Assembly: GCA_934307335.1 (NCBI GenBank)
Contig: CAKRCL010000012.1
Location: 1 to 35,144 of the forward strand
DNA length: 35,144 nt
Direction of reading: 5' to 3'
Source: an uncultured Dorea sp.
GTDB lineage: Bacteria > Bacillota > Clostridia > Lachnospirales > Lachnospiraceae
The translations under genes and the position numbers were made by a program. Positions 1 through 8,144 of the stretch are shown piece after piece. Positions within the stretch are counted from its first letter, which is position 1. Each line of letters opens with the position of its first letter. The notes beneath the pieces were generated by a model. That model did no database searches, was not told the DNA's origin, and saw nothing but the letters and a program-made list of their open reading frames with translations.

Positions 1-18
1 AAAAGTAACAAAAAGAAA

Positions 19-49
19 CCCCTAACCCCTCATGAATGAGGGGCAGGGG
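19..49 (+). repeat. Imperfect hairpin, left edge
   Basis: CCCCTCAT (26-33) pairs with ATGAGGGG (36-43), and an outer CCCC (19-22) can pair with GGGG (46-49) across a small internal loop. It has no T-run of its own but lies just before a typical terminator, so it probably belongs to the 3' end of a transcript entering from the left. Confidence 0.5.
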
Positions 50-54
50 AGTTG

Positions 55-77
55 AAGTGTCGGAGACACTTTTTTAT
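55..77 (+). terminator. Rho-independent terminator of an upstream gene
   Basis: AAGTGTC (55-61), loop GGA, GACACTT (65-71), then a run of T to 75. It reads on the + strand and must end a gene outside the window. It isolates the LysR gene from upstream transcription. Confidence 0.7.
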
Positions 78-168
78 CGGGAAAATTCTCCTAATAAAAA
101 TTTTGGCAAAGAGGCGTATTTTTATTCTAAATATAGAAGCTTTTGATAAATATATGTGAATAATCAAT

Positions 169-197
169 TTGACGAATAAAAATGGTGAGGGTAAACT
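169..197 (+). promoter_or_regulatory. Possible promoter of the LysR gene
   Basis: TTGACG (169-174), 17-bp spacer, TAAACT (192-197). The -35 is good and the -10 is weak. It sits about 75 bp before the LysR start. No other clear promoter was found between the left terminator and the gene. Confidence 0.3.
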
Positions 198-269
198 TGT
201 AAAGTTAAAAGTCATTTTTGAAAGGTAATTGCTGTGTCTAAAAGATATTGTACAAGGAAGTGGTGAGTA

Positions 270-1202
270 ATGAACTTTGAACAAATAAAATCGTTTTTGA
301 GTGTAGCAAAGACTGGAAATTTTTCTCAGGCTGCAAAAGAAAGGTTTGTTTCCCAACCTACAATCAGTAATCAGCTAAAAATGTTGGAAAAGGAACTGGG
401 TGTTCAGCTATTTCTTAGAAATTCTAAAAATATAACTTTGACAGAACAGGGCAGGATGTTTCATAAATATGCAAATCAACTTGTTTCTATTGAAAAGGAT
501 ATTATGATTGGAATCAAAGAAGACCGGCAGGTGGAGTATGGAATTCTGGATATTGTAGCCCCACATTTGCAGACGGATCGACAGTTGGGAGATTTTCTAA
601 ATCGGGTTCTTGAAGAAAAACGAAAAGGAGTAATGTATCGGATTGTAGAGAGGGATGATGAGTGTATTCCAGGACTGGTGTTATCGGGAGAAGTAGAATT
701 AGGTGTGACAAATACAATAATAAATGATCCGAAATTGGGGTATGAAAAGGCATTTGTTGAAGAAATCGTATTGATTACACCGAATACAGAGAAATATCAG
801 AATTTAAATCCAGAGGAGTTGAGAACGCTTTTATTGAAAGAAGGACATATACGTTATGATTTTGGAAATGGAAGCGATTTTTTGTGGAATGATTTCTTCG
901 GAAAAATAATTGGAGTGGAATTGCATGATATAAAAACAGTTGCAAGGTGTTCGAATTACAACATTATTCTGGAAGCTGTAAAAGAAAGCCGTGGAATCGC
1001 ATTTATGAGTAGTACAGTTATGCAAAAAGAATGGAAAAATGGAGAAATATTGGCTTACCGTTGCAAGGAGTTACTTGAAAAACCGTTTTATGTTGTTTAT
1101 TTAAAAGAACGTGTTGAATCATCAGAAATATTATGTCATGCGAAAGATGTACTTGTAGAAGAGATGAATTGTAGTATAGATAATCCGTATAAATCATTTT
1201 AA
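270..1202 (+). CDS. LysR-family transcriptional regulator
   Basis: A 310-residue protein with the classic LysR plan. Residues 1-60 form the winged helix-turn-helix (FLSVAKTGNFSQAAKERF, then VSQPTISNQLKMLEKELG), and from about residue 90 onward there is a periplasmic-binding-protein-like effector domain. Length is normal for the family. The start is preceded by a GGTGAG-type ribosome binding site. LysR proteins usually sit next to, often divergent from, the operon they control; here the next gene is a sugar-uptake operon in the same direction 130 bp away, so control of that operon is the simplest inference. The effector cannot be told from the sequence. The stop is followed by an AT-rich gap without a clear terminator. 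Confidence 0.93.
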   Translation: MNFEQIKSFLSVAKTGNFSQAAKERFVSQPTISNQLKMLEKELGVQLFLRNSKNITLTEQGRMFHKYANQLVSIEKDIMIGIKEDRQVEYGILDIVAPHLQTDRQLGDFLNRVLEEKRKGVMYRIVERDDECIPGLVLSGEVELGVTNTIINDPKLGYEKAFVEEIVLITPNTEKYQNLNPEELRTLLLKEGHIRYDFGNGSDFLWNDFFGKIIGVELHDIKTVARCSNYNIILEAVKESRGIAFMSSTVMQKEWKNGEILAYRCKELLEKPFYVVYLKERVESSEILCHAKDVLVEEMNCSIDNPYKSF

Positions 1203-1265
1203 ATATAAAAATAAACAATCATTATTTTTTTTGATTACTCAGAGGAAAATAATTAAAAAATGAAA

Positions 1266-1296
1266 TTGGACAATTAGGAAAAACTGATGTTATGCT
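1266..1296 (+). promoter_or_regulatory. Candidate promoter of the sugar-uptake operon
   Basis: TTGGAC (1266-1271), 19-bp spacer, TATGCT (1291-1296) with an extended -10 TG at 1288-1289. The long spacer and imperfect -35 suggest a promoter that depends on an activator, which fits the LysR gene just upstream. A strong AAGGAGG ribosome binding site follows at 1314-1320. Confidence 0.5.
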
Positions 1297-1332
1297 AATT
1301 GAGTACTAACGAAAAGGAGGAAATGAGAAAGT

Positions 1333-2682
1333 ATGAAAAGAAAAGTGGTTAGTGTTCTATTGGCTGTAGCAATGGCTGTTGGTGTCTTAGCTGGATGCGG
1401 AAGCAGTAAAAGTTCAGATACAAGCAGTACAAAAAAAGAGGCAGAAATTGATCCGAAAACTGCAGGTACAACACCTCACGATGAAGTGGAAGGTGAGATT
1501 ACATTTGCTGCATGGGGAAGTGACGCTGAGTTAGAGACAGACCAGGCAGTATTGGATGCATTCCAAAAAGAGTACCCGAATGTAAAGGTGAATTTTGAGC
1601 CAATCAACGATGACTATAAGACAAAAGTTGAGACAATGATGTTAGCAGGAGATGCACCGGACGTTATTTACGGACATCCAAAGTATTTTCAGGAGTGGTC
1701 AAAGATGGGATTATTATTAGACCTTCAGCCATATTTTGACAACAATGAGCAGTTCCAGAATGAATCTGTATACGCTACAAACCTTTACGAGGCGTTCAAA
1801 TATGACGGAGACATGATGTCTACTGTAAACGGAGCAGATACATTTCTGTTATTCTACAACAAGGATTTGTTCGATGCAGCAGGAGTTCCATATCCTACAG
1901 ATGACTGGACATGGGATGATTTCCTGGCAGCATGTGATAAACTTACAGTTGATACTGATGGAGACGGAAAGACAGACCAGTACGCAATTTCTGCCGGCAA
2001 AGGACGTGAGCAGATTACAGCATATATGGCAGCTTTCGGTGGGAATCTTTATGATGACGTAAACAATCCGACAGAGGTTAAGGTTGACAGTGAAGAAAAC
2101 AAAGAAGCATTACAGATGTGGTATGATCTGATCTACAAATATGGATACGCTCCGGATGCTGAAGGCAGTGAAGTTGTTTCTGGTGGATTTGACGGTGGAC
2201 AGGTCGCTATGGACTTAGACGGAGTATACCAGTGTGTATATCGTTCCGGTGTTGACTTCAACATGGGTCTTGCAGCACTTCCGATGGAGAAAGAAAACTC
2301 ACATTATGTATCTCTGATGGCTGGATACTGTGTTCCAAAGACAACAAAATATCCAGAAGCTGCATGGGCACTTGCTTCCTTTATGCAGGAGAAAAAGGGA
2401 CAGGAAATTCTTGCTTCCACAGGATTGATCACAACGGTTGACAAAGATGTTGCTTCTTCTGATGCAGTTATCAACATGGAAGGTGCACCGGATAATCACA
2501 TTTTAAGAGTGACATCTCTTGAAAATGCTGTTAATGTTGATCCCAAATTACCGAACTGGGATGAGACAGCAGATACAGTTTGGACACCTGCAATTGACAA
2601 GTTGTATAATGGAGACCAGGATGTTGAGGCAACTTTGAAAGAACTTCAGAATGGTTTGGAAGAGATGCTAAAAGCAAATTAA
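1333..2682 (+). CDS. ABC transporter sugar-binding lipoprotein (family 1, CUT1 type)
   Basis: A 449-residue extracellular solute-binding protein. The N-terminus is a lipoprotein signal peptide with lipobox LAGC, so Cys22 would be lipidated and the protein tethered outside the membrane. A Ser/Thr/Lys-rich linker follows, then a MalE/UgpB-like fold with typical stretches (ITFAAWGSDAE; TFLLFYNKDLFDAAGVPYP; SLMAGYCVPKTTKYPEAAWA). It binds a sugar or oligosaccharide and delivers it to the two permeases encoded next. Start is supported by AAGGAGG, with a rather long 12-nt spacing. A terminator-like hairpin directly after the gene probably makes it the most abundant product of the operon. The substrate cannot be inferred. 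Confidence 0.93.
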   Translation: MKRKVVSVLLAVAMAVGVLAGCGSSKSSDTSSTKKEAEIDPKTAGTTPHDEVEGEITFAAWGSDAELETDQAVLDAFQKEYPNVKVNFEPINDDYKTKVETMMLAGDAPDVIYGHPKYFQEWSKMGLLLDLQPYFDNNEQFQNESVYATNLYEAFKYDGDMMSTVNGADTFLLFYNKDLFDAAGVPYPTDDWTWDDFLAACDKLTVDTDGDGKTDQYAISAGKGREQITAYMAAFGGNLYDDVNNPTEVKVDSEENKEALQMWYDLIYKYGYAPDAEGSEVVSGGFDGGQVAMDLDGVYQCVYRSGVDFNMGLAALPMEKENSHYVSLMAGYCVPKTTKYPEAAWALASFMQEKKGQEILASTGLITTVDKDVASSDAVINMEGAPDNHILRVTSLENAVNVDPKLPNWDETADTVWTPAIDKLYNGDQDVEATLKELQNGLEEMLKAN

Positions 2683-2712
2683 TTAGGATAAGTAGTTTAT
2701 AAATGTATAAAG

Positions 2713-2747
2713 AGGTGTTTTGGCAGGAAAAGTCAAAACACTTTTTT
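2713..2747 (+). terminator. Intra-operon attenuating terminator after the binding-protein gene
   Basis: GTGTTTTG (2715-2722) pairs with CAAAACAC (2734-2741) around an 11-nt loop, followed by six T (2742-2747). It stands between the binding-protein and permease genes, a usual place for partial termination that keeps binding protein in excess. It also argues against starting the permease at ATG 2703, inside the hairpin region. Confidence 0.75.
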
Positions 2748-2768
2748 ATATCAGAAATGAGGATAATG

Positions 2769-3668
2769 ATGAATACACGTGAAAAAAGAGAAAAAAGAAA
2801 ATTTTTCCTATTCATAAGTCCATGGGTGATTGGATTTCTAGTATTTACACTGATTCCAATGATGATGTCATTTTATTATAGTTTTACAGACTGGAATGTG
2901 TTGACACCGGAGACATTTGTTGGTCTAGATAATTATACGGGATTATTTAAAGACGAACTATTTTATCAGTCCATTAAGGTGACAGGAGTCTATACATTGA
3001 TTATGGTTCCGTTAAATGTATTTCTGTCTTTGCTGGTGGCGGTGCTTTTGAATATGGAAAGCTCAGGAACAAGCCTGTTTCGTGCGATTTTCTATATTCC
3101 TGCAGTACTTCCGGCGGTTGTTGTGTCAGTACTTTGGACATGGATCTTGAACTCAAAATACGGGCTTTTAAATGATGCATTATCTAAGCTTGGAATAGAA
3201 GGCCCGAGATGGTTGTCGGATCCGAAGTGGGCGATGTGGTCCATGATTATTATGGGTATCTGGGGAATTGGTGGAGGTATTATCATGTATCTTGCCGGAC
3301 TTCAGGCTGTTCCGAGAAATCTTTATGAAGCTGCCAGATTAGATGGGGCTAGATTCTGGAACCGACTTTTCTATATTACAATCCCGTCTATGAGTCCGAT
3401 TATTTTGTTTACATTTTTAACAGGTATGATTGGAACGTTACAGATATTTACACCAGCTTACATTATGACTAGTGGAGGTCCGAACAATTCAACTTTATTT
3501 TATGCATATTATTTGTATAAAAATGGATTTTCATATCGAAAAATGGGTAAAGCATGCGCTATGGCATGGCTGCTATTAATTGTGATTTTCCTACTTTCTA
3601 TGCTGGTTTTAAGAGTATCAAGGAATATGGTCTATTATGAATCTGACGAAGGAGGGAAACTGGTATGA
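2769..3668 (+). CDS. Sugar ABC transporter permease, MalF-like
   Basis: A 299-residue inner-membrane protein of the CUT1 permease family with about six transmembrane segments. The EAA loop that docks the ATPase is visible as NLYEAARLDGARFWNRLFYI. An in-frame ATG exists at 2703, but it lies in the terminator hairpin. GAGG at 2759-2762 is 6 nt before ATG 2769, giving the usual charged start MNTREKREKRKFFLF; ATG 2766 is the close alternative. It forms the channel with the next permease, whose start codon overlaps its stop (ATGA), so the two are translationally coupled. No ATPase gene accompanies them, which is common in Firmicutes, where a shared MsmX-type ATPase energises several sugar porters. 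Confidence 0.92.
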   Translation: MNTREKREKRKFFLFISPWVIGFLVFTLIPMMMSFYYSFTDWNVLTPETFVGLDNYTGLFKDELFYQSIKVTGVYTLIMVPLNVFLSLLVAVLLNMESSGTSLFRAIFYIPAVLPAVVVSVLWTWILNSKYGLLNDALSKLGIEGPRWLSDPKWAMWSMIIMGIWGIGGGIIMYLAGLQAVPRNLYEAARLDGARFWNRLFYITIPSMSPIILFTFLTGMIGTLQIFTPAYIMTSGGPNNSTLFYAYYLYKNGFSYRKMGKACAMAWLLLIVIFLLSMLVLRVSRNMVYYESDEGGKLV

Positions 3669-4507
3669 TAAATAAAAGAAGAAATCTGACTATTTTACGT
3701 TATGCGGTTATTATTCTTTTTGCAATACTATTTTTGATTCCTTTTGTTTGGATGATTGTCAGTTCCGTAAAGAATCCATTGAAGGTATTTACAAGACCGA
3801 TTCAGTGGCTGCCAGATGAATTTCACTGGGAGAATTATAAGAGATTGTTTGCAGAATACCATTTTGAACGCAATATCTGGAATACGATTAAATTGTGTCT
3901 GTTAAATATAGTTGGAACAGTGACTTCCTGTTCTCTTGTAGCTTACGCGTTTGCATTCAATAAATATCGTGAGAAAAATAAAATATTCTTTCTTGTGCTT
4001 GTAACAATGATGCTTCCTGGAACAGTTACATTTTTTCCGCAGTTTATTCTTTTTACTAAGATGGGCTGGTATGGAACAACTCTGCCACTCTGGGTTCCGT
4101 CATTTTTCGGAAGCGCTTATTATATTTTCTTTTTGCGCCAGTATTTCCTGACAGTGCCGACAGCTATGATTGATGCAGCCAAAATTGACGGTTGTGGAGA
4201 TTTGAGAATTTTACTTCAAATTATTGCACCGATGGCAAAGCCGGTGTATGTAGTTATGATTCTGAATACATTTGTCGGTGTATGGAGCGACTTCTTTAAT
4301 CAGTTGATTTACATTACAAGAAGTGAGAATTATACGGTTTCTATGGGACTTAGCCAGTTGAATTCTTCTTATGGAAGTACGAATAACAGTACATTGCCGA
4401 TTCTGATGGCAGGATCATTTATTGTGTCTATTCCGGTTCTTCTGATTTATTATTTTGGACAGAAAGCAATGTTAAAGGCTTATGTGTTCAAGGATGTGGA
4501 GAAGTAA
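3665..4507 (+). CDS. Sugar ABC transporter permease, MalG-like
   Basis: A 280-residue CUT1 permease. The N-terminal membrane anchor (AVIILFAILFLIPFVWMIVS) and the family-typical phrase about 'SSVKNPLKVFTRPIQWLP' mark it as the MalG-type partner. The EAA loop reads TAMIDAAKIDGCGDLRILLQ. It overlaps the preceding permease by 4 nt and has GGAGG just upstream of the start. It pairs with the MalF-like permease to form the translocation pore for the sugar captured by the lipoprotein at 1333. The next gene begins one base after its stop, so transport and the methyltransferase-like enzyme are made together. Confidence 0.93.
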   Translation: MINKRRNLTILRYAVIILFAILFLIPFVWMIVSSVKNPLKVFTRPIQWLPDEFHWENYKRLFAEYHFERNIWNTIKLCLLNIVGTVTSCSLVAYAFAFNKYREKNKIFFLVLVTMMLPGTVTFFPQFILFTKMGWYGTTLPLWVPSFFGSAYYIFFLRQYFLTVPTAMIDAAKIDGCGDLRILLQIIAPMAKPVYVVMILNTFVGVWSDFFNQLIYITRSENYTVSMGLSQLNSSYGSTNNSTLPILMAGSFIVSIPVLLIYYFGQKAMLKAYVFKDVEK

Positions 4508-4508
4508 T

Positions 4509-5411
4509 ATGAACTGGAAAATGATAGACGAAATAAAAAAGTCCCCCAAAAGGCTTGTAAGTCCAATTTGGGGTGGAGAAAAAGTATTTCATTTTTTGTG
4601 CCTGGGACATCTGGATCTTTCGAAAGCTCTGGGATTTGAGCTTGAAAAAGTATCAGACTCATTGACGATTGTAAAAGAAGGACAGCTTACTACGGAAGAA
4701 GAATTGGATTATCTGATTCAAAAAAACGAATTTGATGTTTCCTGTTTTGAGTCGGAAATTCAATGTCTGAAAGGAATGCTGAAAGATCAGGAAGAAATGG
4801 GGCAAAATGCTTACTGGTGTGGTGGCGGTGCGTTTGGACCGCTGACGGTAGCGTCCGGAATTCTGGGAGCAGAGCATATGCTGCGTCTTGTAGTGAAGAA
4901 TCCAGAATTTGTGGAACACTTTGTGGCGTACATTACAGACTGGCTGATTGGGCTTGCTAAGCGGGAAACGCAGGAAGGGCAGAAATTTTTCTGGATTGCA
5001 GAGCCGGTAGCATCACTTCTTGCGCCAAAGCGGTTCTGGAGATTTTCCGGACAGTATCTGCAGAAAATTTTTAAAGCTGCCGATGTTCCGGGCATGTTGC
5101 ATGTCTGTGGCAAAACACTGGCACATACGACATATCTGGAGCAGACAGGCGCGCAGGTACTAAGTATTGATTACTGCACAGATATTGGAGAATGCATTCG
5201 TATGGTTTCTTCGGAGACTATTATCATGGGAAATGTATCACCAGTGAATTTGAGAGAGGGAACTACAACGGATGTTAGAAAAGAAGTGGAAGAGATTCTA
5301 CGTGTATGCGAAGGATATCCAAACTTTGTGCTGGGTACAGGCTGTTCCATTATCGGAGGAACACCGGATGAAAATATGCAGGTGCTCTTTGATGTAGTAA
5401 ATGGAAAATAA
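4509..5411 (+). CDS. Uroporphyrinogen decarboxylase/MtaA-like protein, probable Zn-dependent methyltransferase
   Basis: A 300-residue URO-D superfamily protein (TIM-barrel). Start at ATG 4509, with GGAG at 4498-4501; an in-frame ATG at 4482 lies inside the permease gene and is rejected. Residues His198-x-Cys200 (MLHVCGKT) and Cys279 (GTGCSI) reproduce the HxCx(n)C zinc site of the MtaA/MtbA/MtsA corrinoid:thiol methyltransferases. True HemE decarboxylases lack this site, and no heme genes are nearby, so a methyl-transfer role is favoured over heme synthesis. No corrinoid-binding protein gene is present in the window. Its place between sugar permeases and a MATE exporter, with 1-nt and 0-nt gaps, suggests it acts on the imported compound or a product of it. 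The substrate is unknown. Confidence 0.8.
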   Translation: MNWKMIDEIKKSPKRLVSPIWGGEKVFHFLCLGHLDLSKALGFELEKVSDSLTIVKEGQLTTEEELDYLIQKNEFDVSCFESEIQCLKGMLKDQEEMGQNAYWCGGGAFGPLTVASGILGAEHMLRLVVKNPEFVEHFVAYITDWLIGLAKRETQEGQKFFWIAEPVASLLAPKRFWRFSGQYLQKIFKAADVPGMLHVCGKTLAHTTYLEQTGAQVLSIDYCTDIGECIRMVSSETIIMGNVSPVNLREGTTTDVRKEVEEILRVCEGYPNFVLGTGCSIIGGTPDENMQVLFDVVNGK

Positions 5412-6734
5412 ATGAAAAAATTAAATTTATTTCAGTTGGCATGGCCAATCTTTTTAAATGGCGTATTAGGGATTATACTTGGATTTATAGATGTTTTTGT
5501 ATTGAGTAAAGTCAATGATCTGGCAGCCAGTGCAGTTAGCACGGCCTGCCAGGTTACTTCTATCTGCAGCTTGATCATCAGTGCAGTCTGCAGTGCGGCA
5601 TGTATTATGATTGCGCAGTATCTGGGAAAAGGGAACCGGGACCGAGTTTCCGGAATTTCAGCGCTTTGTATTACGATTAATGTGATATTAGGGCTGGAAA
5701 TTTTTGTAATTGTGTTTGTGTTTCATGACACATTTCTCAGAATGCTTGGAGCAAAAGGTGATTTGTATCACATGGCATCGGAATATTTACAGATTCTTGT
5801 ATGGGGAATTGTACTGGATGCCTACAGCAGCACAATTGGCAGTATTCTTTACAGTCATGGAAAGACCAAGATCTCGGTGCTGATTTCGTCAACTATGAGC
5901 ATTTTGAATCTGATATTGGATATGATTCTCGTTATTGGACTATATGGACTTTCGAGAATGGAAGTAAAAGGGGCTGCAATTGCAACGGTAATCACGAAAG
6001 TTATCTGGGCGGTGTTGATCTCTATCACGTTTTTTTACAAGACAGAATCTGTTGCCATATTCCGATTACTGAAAAATGTACATTTGAAAGAAGTGCTTTT
6101 GGTGTTCAAACTTGGAATACCGAGTGTTTTCGATTCTATGAATTACAGCATCACGCAACTTGTGATTACAGGGATCATTTTTCATTATTTGTCGCAGAAT
6201 GAGATTATAGCAAGAACATATCTCATGAATATTGCAGCATTTTTTAATCAGGCGACAAATGCAATGGCATCAGCGACACAGATTATGATTGGGCATGAGA
6301 TTGGTGCCGGACATTTTGAGAAGGCAGAGGAAAACTGTTATCATTGCTTGAAATTATCAGTAATAGCTACATTTGTTATCAGTGCAGGAGCAGTTCTTTT
6401 TTCGAACCAGTTATTTGGAATTTTTACCGCTAATGAGGAGGTGCTGGAAATTGGATTCTATCTGATGCTGGTAAATGTGATAGTGGAAATGGGACGTGCT
6501 CTGAATGTGGTCGTAATCTGGAGTTTAAGAGGAGCCGGAGATGTGAGCTTTCCAGTATTTGTGGCATCTTGTTGCATGTGGGTGGTCGCAGTTGGAGGAT
6601 CGTATGGAATCGTGAAGCTTACAGCCCTTGGAATTGTTGGAGTCTGGCTTGTGTCTGGAATTGATGAGATTGTTCGCGGCGTGATTATGATGGCAAGATG
6701 GAAAAGTGGAAAATGGAAAGAAAAGATATTGTAG
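5412..6734 (+). CDS. MATE-family multidrug/metabolite exporter
   Basis: A 440-residue membrane protein with about twelve hydrophobic segments in two homologous halves, typical of MATE antiporters (start MKKLNLFQLAWPIFLNGVLG; later GAKGDLYHMASEYLQILVWG and SLRGAGDVSFPVFVAS). MATE proteins export cationic or small organic compounds using a Na+ or H+ gradient. The ATG follows the previous stop with no spacer and no convincing ribosome binding site, so translation is probably coupled to the methyltransferase-like gene. As last gene of the uptake operon it may expel a by-product or a toxic form of the substrate; that link is inference from position only. Confidence 0.92.
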   Translation: MKKLNLFQLAWPIFLNGVLGIILGFIDVFVLSKVNDLAASAVSTACQVTSICSLIISAVCSAACIMIAQYLGKGNRDRVSGISALCITINVILGLEIFVIVFVFHDTFLRMLGAKGDLYHMASEYLQILVWGIVLDAYSSTIGSILYSHGKTKISVLISSTMSILNLILDMILVIGLYGLSRMEVKGAAIATVITKVIWAVLISITFFYKTESVAIFRLLKNVHLKEVLLVFKLGIPSVFDSMNYSITQLVITGIIFHYLSQNEIIARTYLMNIAAFFNQATNAMASATQIMIGHEIGAGHFEKAEENCYHCLKLSVIATFVISAGAVLFSNQLFGIFTANEEVLEIGFYLMLVNVIVEMGRALNVVVIWSLRGAGDVSFPVFVASCCMWVVAVGGSYGIVKLTALGIVGVWLVSGIDEIVRGVIMMARWKSGKWKEKIL

Positions 6735-6761
6735 ATAAATATTGAGTTTAGTGTAGAGGAT

Positions 6762-6793
6762 AAAAGGGTATGACTTGTGAGTTGTACCCTTTT
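6762..6793 (+). terminator. Terminator-like hairpin after the MATE gene
   Basis: AAAAGGGTA (6762-6770) pairs perfectly with TACCCTTTT (6785-6793) around a 14-nt loop. The T-run is part of the stem and no further T-tract follows, so termination may be partial. It ends the sugar/methyltransferase/MATE operon. Confidence 0.6.
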
Positions 6794-6861
6794 GAAGCAT
6801 TAAAATTGATAATAGGCTAATCAGGTTGTTCAAATTTAAGAAAAACATAAGCATTTTTTTA

Positions 6862-6890
6862 TTGAGAAAGTGAAATATCCATGCTATGAT
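6862..6890 (+). promoter_or_regulatory. Sigma-A-type promoter for the Rpn nuclease gene
   Basis: TTGAGA (6862-6867), 17-bp spacer, TATGAT (6885-6890). It leaves a leader of about 130 nt before the nuclease start, in which no clear structure was found. Confidence 0.6.
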
Positions 6891-7025
6891 AAATCCACTC
6901 AAACATTCGAAAAAGCGATCGAGATATTTTAAGAGGCAATTCTGTCACAATCAGAACGGATAGTATCATCCGGAATTCCATGTTTGAAAAAGTAACTGTA
7001 GATGAGTATAATAAAGGAGAAGTGT

Positions 7026-7952
7026 ATGGTAAAAAACGAAAATTTTATAATGCAGGCGAAAGAAAGCAAGACATTACAGGAACTAAATCTTACAGATGAT
7101 TTCCTGTTCGATGTGGCAACGGAAAAACTTGAAAATTGTAAGGCGATTATCGAGTTGACTACAGGACTTAGGCTTAAAAGTCTGAAGTGGAAGTCTGGGC
7201 AGAAAGTAATTCATAATCTTCCGGGAAAACGTGGGATAAGGCTGGATTTTATTGCAGAAGCGGAAGATGGAAGAATTTTTGATGTGGAAATGCAGAATCG
7301 TAATGAAGGGAATATTCCGAAGCGGACCAGATTCTATCAGGCGTTAATAGACTCACCGTTATTGAAGAGTGGAGAACGAGGATTTGATAAAATGAATCCA
7401 CTTTACATTATTATCATTTGCAACTACGATCTGTATGGTGAAAGAAAGTATTGTTATACCTTTGAAAATCAATGTAGAGAAGTTCCGGAGTTACGCTTAG
7501 GAGATGAAGTAACAAAGCTGCTTTTGAGCACGAAAGGCGAGAATGAGGAGGAAGTTCCGAAAGAATTAGTTGATTTTCTTCATTATGTAACAGAGAGTAA
7601 TGAAAATGGACTTCCAGCTGAATGTGATGAGAGACTGAAGCGTCTGCATGAGAGTATACAAGAGATTAAAGCCAGTGCAGATATGGAGGTAGAGTATATG
7701 AAAATGGAGGAAAGAGAACGGATTATACGAGACGAAGGAAAACAGATTGGAATTATTACTGGAAAAATAGAAGATGTTTTGGAATTGCTTGAGGATAAAG
7801 GAGAAATTCCGGAGGAGATAAAGACTAAAATTGTTGAAGAAACGAATTTTGAAGTGTTGAAGAAGTGGCTGCATCTGGCGGCAAAATCGGAAACAGTAGA
7901 AGAATTCTGCAAAGAAATGAAGAAAATGGTTGACAACAAGAATTCTTTATGA
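7026..7952 (+). CDS. Rpn/PD-(D/E)XK nuclease-family protein (transposase-like)
   Basis: A 308-residue protein of the Rpn/PDDEXK_2 group, often labelled 'PD-(D/E)XK nuclease family transposase'. The N-terminus (TLQELNLTDDFLFDVATE) is typical. The nuclease core shows Asp74 (GIRLDFIAE) and Asp86-Val-Glu88-Met-Gln90, the D...ExQ form of the motif. The C-terminal third is a charged helical region of the kind seen in the family. Start: GGAG (7016-7019) lies 6 nt before ATG 7026; the in-frame ATG 7002 has no such site. Length is normal, so it looks intact. Family members promote recombination or DNA cleavage, and some are reported in phage defence. It stands alone with its own promoter, and its final codons overlap the rplJ promoter, which suggests an accessory gene lodged next to a ribosomal operon. 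Confidence 0.85.
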   Translation: MVKNENFIMQAKESKTLQELNLTDDFLFDVATEKLENCKAIIELTTGLRLKSLKWKSGQKVIHNLPGKRGIRLDFIAEAEDGRIFDVEMQNRNEGNIPKRTRFYQALIDSPLLKSGERGFDKMNPLYIIIICNYDLYGERKYCYTFENQCREVPELRLGDEVTKLLLSTKGENEEEVPKELVDFLHYVTESNENGLPAECDERLKRLHESIQEIKASADMEVEYMKMEERERIIRDEGKQIGIITGKIEDVLELLEDKGEIPEEIKTKIVEETNFEVLKKWLHLAAKSETVEEFCKEMKKMVDNKNSL

Positions 7953-7959
7953 TAATCTA
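7931..7959 (+). promoter_or_regulatory. Promoter of the L10 leader-rplJL operon
   Basis: Consensus TTGACA (7931-7936), 17-bp spacer, TAATCT (7954-7959); a shifted -10 GATAAT (7952-7957) is also possible. The -35 and spacer lie inside the last codons of the nuclease gene (GTT GAC AAC AAG AAT). Confidence 0.6.
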
Positions 7960-7961
7960 TT

Positions 7962-8030
7962 TAAGGACTGCCGAAGACAGTAGGTGTGCGATGCACGTAA
8001 GGACAGAATACATGGACGCCTACCGAGGGA
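7962..8030 (+). ncRNA. Ribosomal protein L10 leader (autoregulatory mRNA leader)
   Basis: The stretch has the hallmarks of the Firmicute L10 leader: the GACTGCCGAAGACAGTAGG block, the helix TAGGTG (7981-7986) with CGCCTA (8017-8022), a small hairpin GTGC-gat-GCAC (7986-7996), and the closing ACCGAGG. In this family, excess L10 (or the L10-L12 complex) binds the leader and lowers expression of rplJ-rplL. It lies directly upstream of rplJ and before a terminator, which supports the call. Confidence 0.85.
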
Positions 8031-8056
8031 TGATCGATACAAAATGTATGATTTGT

Positions 8057-8098
8057 AAACCTCTATTGTCTTAGGATATAGAGGTTTTATTTTATATC
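8057..8098 (+). terminator. Attenuator terminator of the L10 leader
   Basis: AACCTCTAT (8058-8066) pairs with ATAGAGGTT (8078-8086) around an 11-nt loop, followed by a T-rich tail to 8098. It stands between the L10-binding leader and rplJ, so L10 binding upstream would favour termination here. Confidence 0.8.
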
Positions 8099-8144
8099 TA
8101 TCGGCGGTGTATAACCCAAAATCTAATAAGGAGGTGCACCATTC

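Noticed and set aside
4509..5411. Annotating the gene as HemE (uroporphyrinogen decarboxylase)
   Set aside because: The HxC...C zinc site typical of MtaA-like methyltransferases is present and the neighbours are transport genes, with no tetrapyrrole genes around.
5801..6202. 133-codon + strand frame inside the MATE gene
   Set aside because: Wholly inside a clear membrane protein in another frame, with no ribosome binding site.
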